NCBI GenBank assembly: GCA_013041995.1
Contig: JABDRA010000236.1
Location: 1 to 9,738, forward strand
Length of the DNA: 9,738 nt
Direction of reading: 5' to 3'
From: Anderseniella sp.
Lineage (GTDB): Bacteria > Pseudomonadota > Alphaproteobacteria > Rhizobiales > Aestuariivirgaceae
Shown here in pieces: positions 1-5,797 of the stretch; the first letter of the stretch is position 1; every line of letters begins with the position of its first letter. Below the pieces are notes generated by a model. It was not told the DNA's origin. It made no database searches and was given only the letters and a program-made list of their open reading frames with translations. A program made the position numbers and the translations under genes.

Positions 1-426
1 CCGCAACCCGAAAATCATGAATCCTCGCGCAAGAAGCGCGTCGCCAGGGGCGCAGGCGTTGAAGTCCAGGAGATCAACCGGGTGTTGAAAATGCACATCC
101 AGATGGCCGGCATGATGAAGAAGATGGGCAAGGGCAAAGGCGGTCTGCTCGGCAAGATGATGGGCATGGGCGGCGGTGCCGGCATGCCGTCGGCGGAAGA
201 AATGGAAAAAATGCAGGCCGAGCTGGCCCAGATGGACCCGGATGCGGTTCCGCCGGAGCTGAAAGAGCGGGCCAGCGGCAAGATGCCGAAGATGCCGGCA
301 GGACTGCCCGGCATGGGCGGCGGCATGCCCGGACTGCCGGGCCTTGGCGGCAAGGGCGGGTTGCCCGGCCTCGGCGGTGGCGGCGGCTTCAAGGGCCTGC
401 CCGGTTTTGCCAAGAAGAAGAAATAG
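1..426 (+). CDS. ffh: Signal recognition particle protein Ffh, C-terminal part (5' end outside window)
   Basis: The open frame runs from base 1 to a TAG at 424-426 with no start in view, so only the last 141 residues are present. They begin in the M domain: a basic stretch SRKKRVARGAG followed by EVQEINRVL and a Met-rich segment (MAGMMKKMGKGKGG), which is typical of the final M-domain helices of Ffh that bind SRP RNA and the signal peptide. By family knowledge Ffh is the GTPase that binds 4.5S RNA and delivers ribosome-nascent chain complexes to FtsY at the membrane; the GTPase (NG) domain is outside the window. The tail after about residue 90 of the visible part is a low-complexity Gly/Leu/Pro/Met run ending in a KKKK cluster, common in alphaproteobacterial Ffh. 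It is followed 54 bp later by rpsP, the usual neighbour. Identification is firm; only the upstream boundary is unknown. Confidence 0.93.
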   Translation, partial: PQPENHESSRKKRVARGAGVEVQEINRVLKMHIQMAGMMKKMGKGKGGLLGKMMGMGGGAGMPSAEEMEKMQAELAQMDPDAVPPELKERASGKMPKMPAGLPGMGGGMPGLPGLGGKGGLPGLGGGGGFKGLPGFAKKKK

Positions 427-480
427 CGACGAACCCGAAGAATTTAATCAGACATGTGAACACCCAAGGAGAATTTGGAC

Positions 481-951
481 ATGGCATTGAAAATCAGACT
501 GGCCCGTGGCGGCTCAAAAAAACGTCCCTACTACCGTGTCGTGGTAGCCGACATAAACGCACCGCGCGATGGCCGCTTCATCGAGAAAATCGGCACTTAC
601 AACCCGCTGCTGCCGAAAGACTCCGAAGATCGCGTAAACATCGACGTCGATCGTGCAAAGTACTGGATGAGCGTCGGCGCCAAGCCAACCGACCGCGTGC
701 TGCGGTTCCTGGATGCGCTCGGCCTCGAAAAGCGCGAGCCGCGCAACAATCCGAACAAGGCCAAACCGGGCAAAAAGCGTGTTGAACGTGAAGCAGCAGA
801 AGCCGAAGCTGCAACCGCAGCCAAGGACGCAGCAGAAGCAGAAGCCACTGCTGCAAAGGAAGCTGCCGAAACCGCTGCAGCTGCACCGGCTGAAGAAGCT
901 CCGGCTGAGGCTCCCGCCGAAGAAGCTCCGGCAGAAGAGACAGCCTCTTAA
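481..951 (+). CDS. rpsP: 30S ribosomal protein bS16
   Basis: 156 residues. The ATG at 481 is preceded by AAGGAG (466-471) at 9-nt spacing; a TTG two codons upstream is in frame but has no better signal. The first ~80 residues are a full bS16: MALKIRLARGGSKKRPYYRV, then DGRFIEKIGTYNPL and a region matching the family end (VGAKPTDRVLRFLDALG). bS16 binds 16S rRNA early in 30S assembly. Residues ~84-156 are an extension: a basic linker (KAKPGKKRVER), then about 55 residues almost entirely Ala, Glu, Pro and Thr with imperfect APAEE repeats. Many bS16 proteins are only about 80-90 residues, but such acidic/alanine tails are known in alphaproteobacteria and their role is unclear. It sits between ffh and rimM in a same-strand cluster, 16 bp before rimM. 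Confidence 0.96.
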   Translation: MALKIRLARGGSKKRPYYRVVVADINAPRDGRFIEKIGTYNPLLPKDSEDRVNIDVDRAKYWMSVGAKPTDRVLRFLDALGLEKREPRNNPNKAKPGKKRVEREAAEAEAATAAKDAAEAEATAAKEAAETAAAAPAEEAPAEAPAEEAPAEETAS

Positions 952-967
952 AGGGGCGTGTGCCTGA

Positions 968-1489
968 ATGCCCGAGCATTCGCGCATCATCTTAGGCGTC
1001 ATAACAGGCGTGCATGGTATTCAGGGTGAGGTGAAGCTGAAAAGCTTTACCGCTGACCCTGAAGCCATCGCGTCCTATGGCCCGCTGGATACCTCCAACG
1101 GCACGGTGCTCGAGATAAAATCACTTAAGGCCCACAAGGACTTTTTCCGTGCCCGCATCGAAGGTGTAACCGATCGCAACACGGCTGAGACCCTCAAGGG
1201 GCTTGAACTGTCCATCGCACGCGACCGGTTGCCGGAACCGGCCGACGACGAGGTCTATCATGCAGACCTGATCGGGCTCCGTGTTCTGGACCTGGGTGGC
1301 GCACAAATCGGGACGGTAGTGGATATAGTGGACTTTGGTGCCGGCGAACTGATCGAACTGAAACTGCACGATGTTAAATCCACCGTGCTGATGCCGTTCA
1401 ACAGGCAAACTGTGCCGGACATCGATCTTGACGCCGGTACGCTGGCCATCGATCCTCCCGACGGATTGCTGGACGACGATACTGAATGA
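968..1489 (+). CDS. rimM: 16S rRNA processing/maturation protein RimM
   Basis: 173 residues. The ATG at 968 follows AAGGGG (951-956), an 11-nt spacing that is slightly long. The N-terminal RimM domain begins with ILGVITGVHGIQGEVKLKSF, the conserved opening of the family, and continues through a VTDRNTAETLKGLEL segment. The C-terminal PRC-barrel half starts near residue 98 (VYHADLIGLRVLDLGGAQIGT) and includes the LIELKL and VLMPF strands. RimM is a 30S assembly factor that acts on the 16S head and binds uS19; it has no catalytic site. Length is normal for the family. Its TGA (1487-1489) overlaps an ATG at 1486 that is in the trmD frame, so translation of the two may be coupled. The acidic tail (DGLLDDDTE) is unremarkable. 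Confidence 0.95.
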   Translation: MPEHSRIILGVITGVHGIQGEVKLKSFTADPEAIASYGPLDTSNGTVLEIKSLKAHKDFFRARIEGVTDRNTAETLKGLELSIARDRLPEPADDEVYHADLIGLRVLDLGGAQIGTVVDIVDFGAGELIELKLHDVKSTVLMPFNRQTVPDIDLDAGTLAIDPPDGLLDDDTE

Positions 1490-1551
1490 CGCAAGACCGG
1501 CGACCGGGTCGTCAGTTTCCGATTTCAGTCAGAAAGAGTAACCGCTCGACC

Positions 1552-2250
1552 ATGTCATTTCTTGCAACAGTGCTGACGCTTTACCCAGACATGTTTCCCG
1601 GGCCGCTTGGCCTGTCCATGGCAGGCCGGGGCCTGGAAGACGGCCTCTGGTCGCTTGAGGCACGTGATATCCGCGAACATGCCACTGACAGGCATGCCTC
1701 GGTAGACGACACACCGGCCGGCGGCGGCCCGGGCATGGTGTTGAAACCCGATGTGCTGGCCCGCGCCATTGATGCAGCAGGCACGGATGAAGATACCCGC
1801 CCCCGTCTGCTGATGAGCCCGCGCGGCCGCCCGTTGACACAAGACTATGTGCGCGAGCTTGCCACCGGCACCGGCGTGGTCATTGTGTGTGGCCGCTTCG
1901 AAGGGGTCGACGAACGGGTTATCGAGGCGCGCGGCCTGACCGAGGTATCGGTAGGAGACTATGTATTGTCAGGCGGAGAACCTGCTGCCCATATCGTTCT
2001 GGATGCCATCGTGCGCCTGTTGCCCGGCATTATGGGCAATGAGGCATCTGCCGCTGACGAGAGCTTCGAGCACGGGTGGCTCGAACATCCGCAATACACC
2101 AGGCCACGTGAATGGGAGGGCCTTGAAATTCCACCTGTACTGCTGTCCGGCGATCACGCCGCGATAGCGCGCTGGAAGCGCGAACAGTCGGAAAAACTGA
2201 CCAGGGAGCGCAGACCGGACCTCATTCGGCCAAAAGCACCAAACAAATAA
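1552..2250 (+). CDS. trmD: tRNA (guanine-N1)-methyltransferase TrmD
   Basis: 232 residues from the ATG at 1552, chosen because homologues start just before the motif ATVLTLYPDMFPGPLG. The frame is open back to an ATG at 1486 that overlaps the rimM stop (ATGA), which would add 22 residues unlike the family (basic, polar); neither start has a strong Shine-Dalgarno, so 1486 remains possible. TrmD makes m1G37 in tRNAs reading CNN and GNN-type codons, using SAM and preventing +1 frameshifts. Family landmarks: THE DRH-x-VDDTPAGGGPGM loop (~45-62), LMSPRGRPL (~88-95), IVCGRFEGVDERV (111-123) and VGDYVLSGGEPA (134-145), which form the trefoil-knot SAM site, then EHPQYTRP and the C-terminal helical domain. 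The linker residue matching the E. coli catalytic Asp169 appears to be Glu170 here (see findings). It is followed by a 183-bp gap before rplS. Confidence 0.95.
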   Translation: MSFLATVLTLYPDMFPGPLGLSMAGRGLEDGLWSLEARDIREHATDRHASVDDTPAGGGPGMVLKPDVLARAIDAAGTDEDTRPRLLMSPRGRPLTQDYVRELATGTGVVIVCGRFEGVDERVIEARGLTEVSVGDYVLSGGEPAAHIVLDAIVRLLPGIMGNEASAADESFEHGWLEHPQYTRPREWEGLEIPPVLLSGDHAAIARWKREQSEKLTRERRPDLIRPKAPNK

Positions 2251-2270
2251 CCCAATTATACGGATAGACA

Positions 2271-2300
2271 TTGACTTTTACACCCTCACACGGGTAAAGA
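2271..2300 (+). promoter_or_regulatory. Candidate promoter upstream of rplS
   Basis: TTGACT (2271-2276) is a 5/6 match to the sigma-70 -35 box. The best -10-like hexamer at 18-bp spacing is TAAAGA (2295-2300), a 3/6 match. It sits just after the trmD stop in the longest gap of the translation cluster, so an extra promoter for rplS is sensible, but the -10 is poor and readthrough from trmD could equally supply transcription. Confidence 0.3.
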
Positions 2301-2410
2301 CCCGCATCGCAAGATCATCAGGTGGTCCGGCGCAAGCCATTGGAGTGCCGAAAGATGATTGTATCTGAAAATGTTGGAGCGACTTGTCTGCATTCACAAT
2401 GAATGCAGGC
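2291..2410 (+). promoter_or_regulatory. Structured rplS leader (three possible hairpins)
   Basis: Three stems can be drawn in the gap before rplS. CGGGT (2291-2295) pairs ACCCG (2300-2304) around loop AAAG. ATCATC (2314-2319) pairs GATGAT (2354-2359) and encloses CGGCGC (2328-2333) pairing GTGCCG (2345-2350, one G-U). CTGCATTC (2388-2395) pairs GAATGCAG (2401-2408) around loop ACAAT, extendable by a G-U and a G-C pair to 2386-2410; it ends 7 nt before the Shine-Dalgarno AGAAGGA (2418-2424). No T-run follows any stem, so they are not intrinsic terminators. A ribosomal-protein leader controlling bL19 synthesis is an inference from position and structure only. Confidence 0.4.
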
Positions 2411-2433
2411 CGCACCAAGAAGGAATTCGTCCG

Positions 2434-3114
2434 ATGAACATTATCCAGCAGCTCGAGCTCGAGCAGGCTCAGGCCATTACTGCCAAACGCGAGATTCCGG
2501 AGTTCGGTCCCGGCGACACTGTAGTTGTTGCTGTGCGTGTGACCGAAGGCGAGCGGTCGCGTATCCAGAACTATGAAGGCGTCGTGATCGCCCGTTCCGG
2601 TGCCGGCATCAATGAAAACTTCACAGTGCGCAAGCTGAGCTATGGTGAAGGTGTTGAGCGGGTGTTCCCGATCTACTCGCCACTGGTCGAAGGCGTGAAG
2701 GTCCTGCGCCGCGGCAAGGTACGACGTGCGAAACTGTATTACCTGCGTGGCCGCACCGGCAAGCGCGCACGTATTGCAGAAAAGAAGCGGGCAATCGTCA
2801 TACCTGGTGCCGCAGAAGCAGCAGCCGCCAAGGCTGAAGCAGCCAACGCTCCACAGGTGGTTGATGATGTATCGCTGATTTCCGGAGTGGGTGATGTGCT
2901 TGCTGAAAAGCTGGCTGGCGAAGGCGTGACAAGCCTGACCCAGATCGCCAAGTGGAAAAAGGACGATATTGCCGATTACGACGAAAAGCTGTCACTCGGC
3001 GGCCGCGTCGAGCGCGATGAATGGGTTGTGCAGGCAAAGGAATTGCTGGAAGGCAAAGCTCCCCGTGCCAAGGTTGACCAGGAAGCGGCCGACAAGGCTG
3101 CCGACGCAGAATAA
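2434..3114 (+). CDS. rplS: 50S ribosomal protein bL19 with C-terminal helix-hairpin-helix extension
   Basis: 226 residues. The ATG at 2434 has AGAAGGA (2418-2424) 9 nt upstream; frames upstream of it are open but unlike the family. Residues 1-~122 are a complete bL19: MNIIQQLELEQ, then IPEFGPGDTVVV, EGVVIARSGAGINENFTVRK, the FPIYSPLVE segment and VRRAKLYYLRGRTGK near 97-110. bL19 lies at the 30S-50S interface and takes part in intersubunit bridges. Most bL19 proteins end near residue 115-125; here there is an Ala-rich linker (125-140) and then a ~60-residue domain at 145-207 (LISGVGDVLAEKL then DEKLSLGGRVERDEWVVQAKELL). That pattern matches the small HhH-like domain appended to several alphaproteobacterial proteins, for example bL21 and NuoE. 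It ends in an acidic Ala/Asp tail. It has its own leader and is closed by a strong terminator. Confidence 0.95.
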   Translation: MNIIQQLELEQAQAITAKREIPEFGPGDTVVVAVRVTEGERSRIQNYEGVVIARSGAGINENFTVRKLSYGEGVERVFPIYSPLVEGVKVLRRGKVRRAKLYYLRGRTGKRARIAEKKRAIVIPGAAEAAAAKAEAANAPQVVDDVSLISGVGDVLAEKLAGEGVTSLTQIAKWKKDDIADYDEKLSLGGRVERDEWVVQAKELLEGKAPRAKVDQEAADKAADAE

Positions 3115-3135
3115 CCAGCGTCATTCAGAGTTTTG

Positions 3136-3166
3136 AAAAGGCCGGGACCTGTTTCCCGGCCTTTTT
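3136..3166 (+). terminator. Rho-independent terminator of the ffh-rplS cluster
   Basis: AAAAGGCCGGGA (3136-3147) pairs perfectly with TCCCGGCCTTTT (3154-3165) around loop CCTGTT, with the U-tract TTTTT at 3162-3166. It lies 21 bp after the rplS stop codon. The A-run on the 5' side is also compatible with weak termination in the reverse direction. Confidence 0.93.
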
Positions 3167-3229
3167 CGTTGTCCCGGCATCTTCTCCCCTGACAGCAAAC
3201 CCAATCCGACGTTTTACAGGCATGGAGAA

Positions 3230-3307
3230 CGGCCTGCCAAAGGCAGACAAGCTGTTCGACCAGTTGAAACCAAACCGGCCTGCCGAAGGCAGATAAGCCG
3301 TTTGACC
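3230..3307 (+). repeat. Two-copy 32-bp direct repeat with internal hairpins in a 250-bp gene-free stretch
   Basis: Copy 1 is 3230-3261 and copy 2 is 3276-3307, a 46-bp period. They match at 28 of 32 positions and all four differences are transitions. Each copy opens with CGGCCTGCC and holds a small palindrome CTGCC-(A/G)AA-GGCAG (3280-3292 in copy 2). The rest of the gap between the rplS terminator and the gene at 3417 shows nothing recognisable: no RNA gene, and only a 24-codon ATG frame (3222-3296) running through the repeats with no convincing ribosome site. Copies this diverged look like a degraded tandem duplication or two members of a dispersed palindromic repeat family. Confidence 0.7.
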
Positions 3308-3395
3308 TCAAAAACTAACCAAAAATACCCTATTTCAGCCCCCGCATCGGCATATTGGGGTGTTGATATGGGCTAATCGAAAAGGCTTGGGGGGC

Positions 3396-3401
3396 TATAA
3401 T
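3396..3401 (+). promoter_or_regulatory. Possible -10 box for the 3417 gene
   Basis: A perfect TATAAT sits 16 bp before the ATG. No good -35 lies 16-18 bp upstream (the hexamer there reads CTAATC), and TTGATA at 3363 is 27 bp away, so the match may be chance. If real, the transcript would start within a few bases of the ribosome site. Confidence 0.3.
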
Positions 3402-3416
3402 AATGGAGTATTTGTC

Positions 3417-3704
3417 ATGGCCACAGACTATCAAAATGAGCACCGCTCATCACACGCACCCGATTATCGCACCCGTTCCGGCGGCTCAAACGGCTGGCTG
3501 ATCGGCCTTGCCGTTGCTATTCTGCTTGCAATGATTGCCTTCTTCTCGTTTGCAGGCTCTGATCGCCCGGCGATAACAACCGGGGCAACCGGCACAACCA
3601 GTGAGCAGGTCATAGTACCGCCTGCAACTGAAAGTGCACCAGCCGCGCAGGAGCAGGTTGTTCCACCGGCTACAACTGCGCCGGCACCAGCACCAGCACA
3701 GTAA
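3417..3704 (+). CDS. Small single-span membrane protein with Pro/Ala-rich C-terminal tail (unknown function)
   Basis: 95 residues. The ATG at 3417 is preceded by GGAG (3405-3408) at 8-nt spacing; the frame is open upstream to a GTG at 3360 but nothing supports that start. Layout: a polar, His/Arg/Ser-rich N-terminus (1-25, DYQNEHRSSHAPDYRTRSGG), one strongly hydrophobic helix at about 26-46 (GWLIGLAVAILLAMIAFFSF), then a 50-residue low-complexity tail of Ala, Pro, Thr, Gln and Val with two VPPAT repeats. The charge pattern suggests an N-in, C-out orientation with the tail in the periplasm, but there is no cleavable signal or lipobox. I recognise no family. It stands alone between the rplS terminator and a convergent methyltransferase gene. 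Composition and ribosome site suggest a real gene; function is unknown. Confidence 0.75.
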   Translation: MATDYQNEHRSSHAPDYRTRSGGSNGWLIGLAVAILLAMIAFFSFAGSDRPAITTGATGTTSEQVIVPPATESAPAAQEQVVPPATTAPAPAPAQ

Positions 3705-3716
3705 CTGCTGAAACAA

Positions 3717-3782
3717 GGAGCGGCGCACTTTCCCGGCAATACGGCTTCATCCGAAACCGCATACCTCAAAGTGCGCCGCTCC
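3717..3782 (-). terminator. Long 66-nt hairpin between convergent genes, probable terminator for the minus-strand methyltransferase
   Basis: GGAGCGGCGCACTTT (3717-3731) and AAAGTGCGCCGCTCC (3768-3782) form a perfect 15-bp inverted repeat. Inside, 3739-3748 and 3753-3762 can form a second 10-bp stem around a 4-nt loop; on the minus-strand RNA its two non-Watson-Crick positions are G-U pairs, while on the plus strand they are C-A mismatches. This favours a minus-strand transcript. The minus strand then continues TTGTTTC, a weak U-rich run. It begins 9 bp beyond the apparent original stop of the methyltransferase. It could also serve the convergent plus-strand gene that ends at 3704. Confidence 0.6.
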
Positions 3783-3791
3783 AACTGAAAT

Positions 3792-3866
3792 TCACTTCTT
3801 GCGCCACAGCATGTACAACCCGAGCGGTGGCCGGGCCTCGGCCCGCTCAAGGTCGGCGCAGAAGTG
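3792..3866 (-). pseudogene. Detached C-terminal coding remnant of the methyltransferase (24 codons after an in-frame TAA)
   Basis: Reading on in the same frame past the TAA at 3867-3869 gives HFCADLERAEARPPLGLYML followed by WRKK and a TGA (3792-3794). An open, protein-like stretch in frame, ending in the kind of hydrophobic strand plus basic end (LGLYMLWRKK) that closes many small SAM methyltransferases, indicates that this was once the end of the gene. The terminator-like hairpin follows 9 bp later, which fits 3792 as the original gene end. Confidence 0.65.
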
Positions 3867-4595
3867 TTATATGTCGTGCCCGACCTCATGCATGTGCTGG
3901 AGTTCAAGTCCAACCTTGAGACCGGCATTCACAATATCCGACATTTTGTGGGTGAACGAGTAATGCGGGCTGGAGGCATACTGCTCGTAACCGAAGTAAT
4001 CCAGGCCCGTGGTCTCCACAAAAGGTTCAATATGGAAGTAGGAATGTTCAAGCCTGGATGGTCCGCCGTTCTCATCCGGCTCATACATGAACAATACCGG
4101 ATGCATTTCCTCCATCACCCAGTGTCCGCCGGGAACAATCAGGTCTGAGACCGCAGAGAAAAACCCATCCAGGTCCGGCATCCATCCCAGCACCCCGATT
4201 GTGGTCATCGCAACATCGAAACCGCCCTTCAGGTCTGCCGGCAGCGCATAAACATCCGCCGCTGTGAAACTCACTTCATCACTATGCCCGGCGATTTCAG
4301 CCAGGTCTCGTGCCTGTTCCAGAAACACGTCTGCCTGGTCAATCCCGAGGCACCGCCCTGCCCCCATGGTCTTCAGCGAAAGCAGGTCCTTGCCGTTATT
4401 GCACGCAACCTGCACAACCGATTTGCCGGTAACGTCAATCTGCTCCAGCATACCGATGAGCTCATCTGCCAGATAATTGTAGCCGCCTTGTGCAAAGCGC
4501 TCGCGCAGTTGCGCCTGATTATGGGCCGCATGGCGCGGCGCCGCCTCGTTCCAGGCCTGCTTGTTGGAGGCAACATACTTTTCACGATTACTCAT
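3867..4595 (-). CDS. Class I SAM-dependent methyltransferase, C-terminally truncated by an in-frame stop
   Basis: 242 residues from the ATG at 4593-4595, which is preceded by AGGGA at 8-nt spacing; an in-frame start 14 codons upstream lacks family resemblance. The N-terminus MSNREKYVASNKQAWNEAAP is typical of this subgroup. SAM-binding motif I reads VVQVACNNGKDLLSL (60-74), in which CNNG replaces the commoner GxGxG; an acidic GID (84-86) should contact the SAM ribose, TAADVYALP (111-119) is motif II/III, and FDVAMTTIGVLGWMPDLDGFF (126-146) is motif IV and its helix. LIVPGGHWVMEEMHPVLFM follows. The substrate is not predictable. The frame ends at TAA (3867-3869), but the same frame continues for 24 plausible codons to a TGA at 3792. 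The missing last strand of the fold may weaken or abolish activity. It is transcribed divergently from the DUF599 gene, 78 bp away. Confidence 0.85.
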   Translation of the reverse strand: MSNREKYVASNKQAWNEAAPRHAAHNQAQLRERFAQGGYNYLADELIGMLEQIDVTGKSVVQVACNNGKDLLSLKTMGAGRCLGIDQADVFLEQARDLAEIAGHSDEVSFTAADVYALPADLKGGFDVAMTTIGVLGWMPDLDGFFSAVSDLIVPGGHWVMEEMHPVLFMYEPDENGGPSRLEHSYFHIEPFVETTGLDYFGYEQYASSPHYSFTHKMSDIVNAGLKVGLELQHMHEVGHDI

Positions 4596-4673
4596 GTGGA
4601 CAATCCCTATCAATCCCGGTAGCAGGTCAAAAGCCACTTCCCCTGTGCCTTGTTACGCTGTAGCACACACACC

Positions 4674-5393
4674 ATGTCCTTACCGCCCGATCTTACCAGT
4701 CTTCACCTGGCCGCATTTGCCCTGTTGTTTGCAGCGTGGTGGCTGTATTCGCCCATTTTGTCATTGTTCGGGCGCGGCACCCTGAATGCACAACTGGGTA
4801 TCGTGCGTCTGCGCTGGATGCGATTGTCCACCCGGCGCGCCCAGCGCCCGTTTGACGCCATATTGCTCAACCAGATCATCAGTTCGGTCGCTTTCTTCGG
4901 CTCTGCTTCGCTGATCGTCCTGGCGGCTTTGCTCGGCACCTTCGCCAATGTCACATCGGTTCACGCGGTGTTGTCACAACTGCATTTTGTGGCACCCATG
5001 AGTATCGAACTGCTGGCAGCAAATCTGTCCGTAGTGGTGCTGATCCTCGGCATCAGTTTCTTTGCCTTCACCTATTCGTTGCGCAAACTCATCTACACTG
5101 TTGCCCTGAGTGGCGGATTGCCCGACCAGGCGGAAGAGACCCCGCAGTTCACCATTCAGATTGAAGCAACTGCCACGGTGCTGACGGAAGCCGTGCGCAG
5201 TTTCAATAATGGCATCCGCGGCTATTATTATGCCGTTGCCGCCTTGTTCCTGCTACTGGGACCGGTGCCGTGCATCATCCCTACCTGCGCCGTTATGGCG
5301 ATGCTGTTTTACCGCCAGACACTGACAACCACCGCACGTGCCATCGGCACCTACGTGGATGCCGTGAACCAGGAAGAAAACTCGCGCAAATAA
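4674..5393 (+). CDS. DUF599 family integral membrane protein
   Basis: 239 residues from the ATG at 4674. No clear Shine-Dalgarno is visible before it or before an in-frame TTG at 4650, so the start is tentative. Four hydrophobic segments are seen: about 10-31 (LHLAAFALLFAAWWLYSPIL), 64-88 (ISSVAFFGSASLIVLAALLG), 112-136 (LSVVVLILGISFFAFTYSL) and 186-215 (YYYAVAALFLLLGPVPCIIP onward). The pattern, with RLRWM after the first segment, the loop with FTYSLRKLIY and the NNGIRGYYYA stretch before the last segment, fits the DUF599 family, widespread in proteobacteria and of unknown function. Loops are fairly polar and contain no catalytic motif I can identify. It is divergent from the methyltransferase and convergent with the cold shock gene; a shared operon is excluded by orientation. 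Confidence 0.82.
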   Translation: MSLPPDLTSLHLAAFALLFAAWWLYSPILSLFGRGTLNAQLGIVRLRWMRLSTRRAQRPFDAILLNQIISSVAFFGSASLIVLAALLGTFANVTSVHAVLSQLHFVAPMSIELLAANLSVVVLILGISFFAFTYSLRKLIYTVALSGGLPDQAEETPQFTIQIEATATVLTEAVRSFNNGIRGYYYAVAALFLLLGPVPCIIPTCAVMAMLFYRQTLTTTARAIGTYVDAVNQEENSRK

Positions 5394-5424
5394 AAACCCT
5401 GCAGGCCGCAAAGCCTGCAGGGTT
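5391..5424 (-). terminator. Rho-independent terminator of the cold shock gene (overlaps the DUF599 stop codon)
   Basis: AACCCTGCAGGC (5395-5406) pairs perfectly with GCCTGCAGGGTT (5413-5424) around a 6-nt loop. The A-run at 5392-5396 becomes the U-tract on the minus strand, so the signal is oriented for the minus-strand csp gene, 29 bp downstream of its stop. On the plus strand the stem follows the DUF599 stop directly but lacks a U-tract. Confidence 0.88.
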
Positions 5425-5453
5425 CAATCCCTGTAACTGAAAGAGCGCTAAAT

Positions 5454-5666
5454 TTAGGAAGCGTCTTCCAGATTGTCAGCAGACATCTTGCCGCTGCGCT
5501 GGTCGGTTACCAGCTCAAACTTTACCTTCTGGCCTTCGTTCAAGGTGCCCATGCCTGCGCGCTCAACGGCGGAGATATGAACAAAAGCGTCCTTGGAACC
5601 GTCTTCTGGCTCAATGAAGCCGAAGCCTTTGGTTGTGTTGAAAAATTTTACTGTGCCTACTGGCAT
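5454..5666 (-). CDS. Cold shock domain protein, CspA family
   Basis: 70 residues, the usual length for a single cold shock domain. The ATG (5664-5666) is preceded by GAAGGGA at 8-nt spacing. The sequence opens MPVGTVKFFNTTKGFGFIEP, with RNP1-type KGFGFI, and continues with DAFVHISAVERAG, which carries the RNP2-type FVH, ending VKFELVTDQRSGKMSADNL. These aromatic and basic residues bind single-stranded RNA or DNA. Members act as RNA chaperones, induced by cold or other stress or expressed constitutively; which applies here cannot be told. It has its own terminator (5391-5424) and almost 300 bp of gene-free upstream DNA, so it is probably transcribed alone, with a long leader as in many csp genes. 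Confidence 0.95.
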   Translation of the reverse strand: MPVGTVKFFNTTKGFGFIEPEDGSKDAFVHISAVERAGMGTLNEGQKVKFELVTDQRSGKMSADNLEDAS

Positions 5667-5797
5667 GGTCGTTGTCCCTTCAAAGGAGAAACCCGCTCAT
5701 TCACACCTTGTGATGGCTGGGTCAGTACATTGCTCACATTGTCAGGAATAACGAGGTTAAACGGCGCACCGGATATCAGGCATCACCAGACAAGTTC

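Noticed and set aside
514..1002. Minus-strand open frames over rpsP
   Set aside because: Cys/Ser/Phe-rich products caused by the GC-biased repetitive bS16 tail on the other strand.
2291..2304. CGGGT/ACCCG hairpin as a terminator of trmD
   Set aside because: Only a 5-bp stem and no U-tract.
3222..3296. 24-codon ATG frame through the direct repeats
   Set aside because: No ribosome site, and the coding sequence is made of the repeats themselves; repeat structure explains it better.
3230..3307. CRISPR array
   Set aside because: Only two diverged copies with a 14-bp spacer and no cas genes nearby.
3464..3791. Minus-strand open frame of about 150 codons overlapping the 3417 gene
   Set aside because: Cys- and Arg-rich low-quality translation, antisense to a gene with a ribosome site and membrane span.
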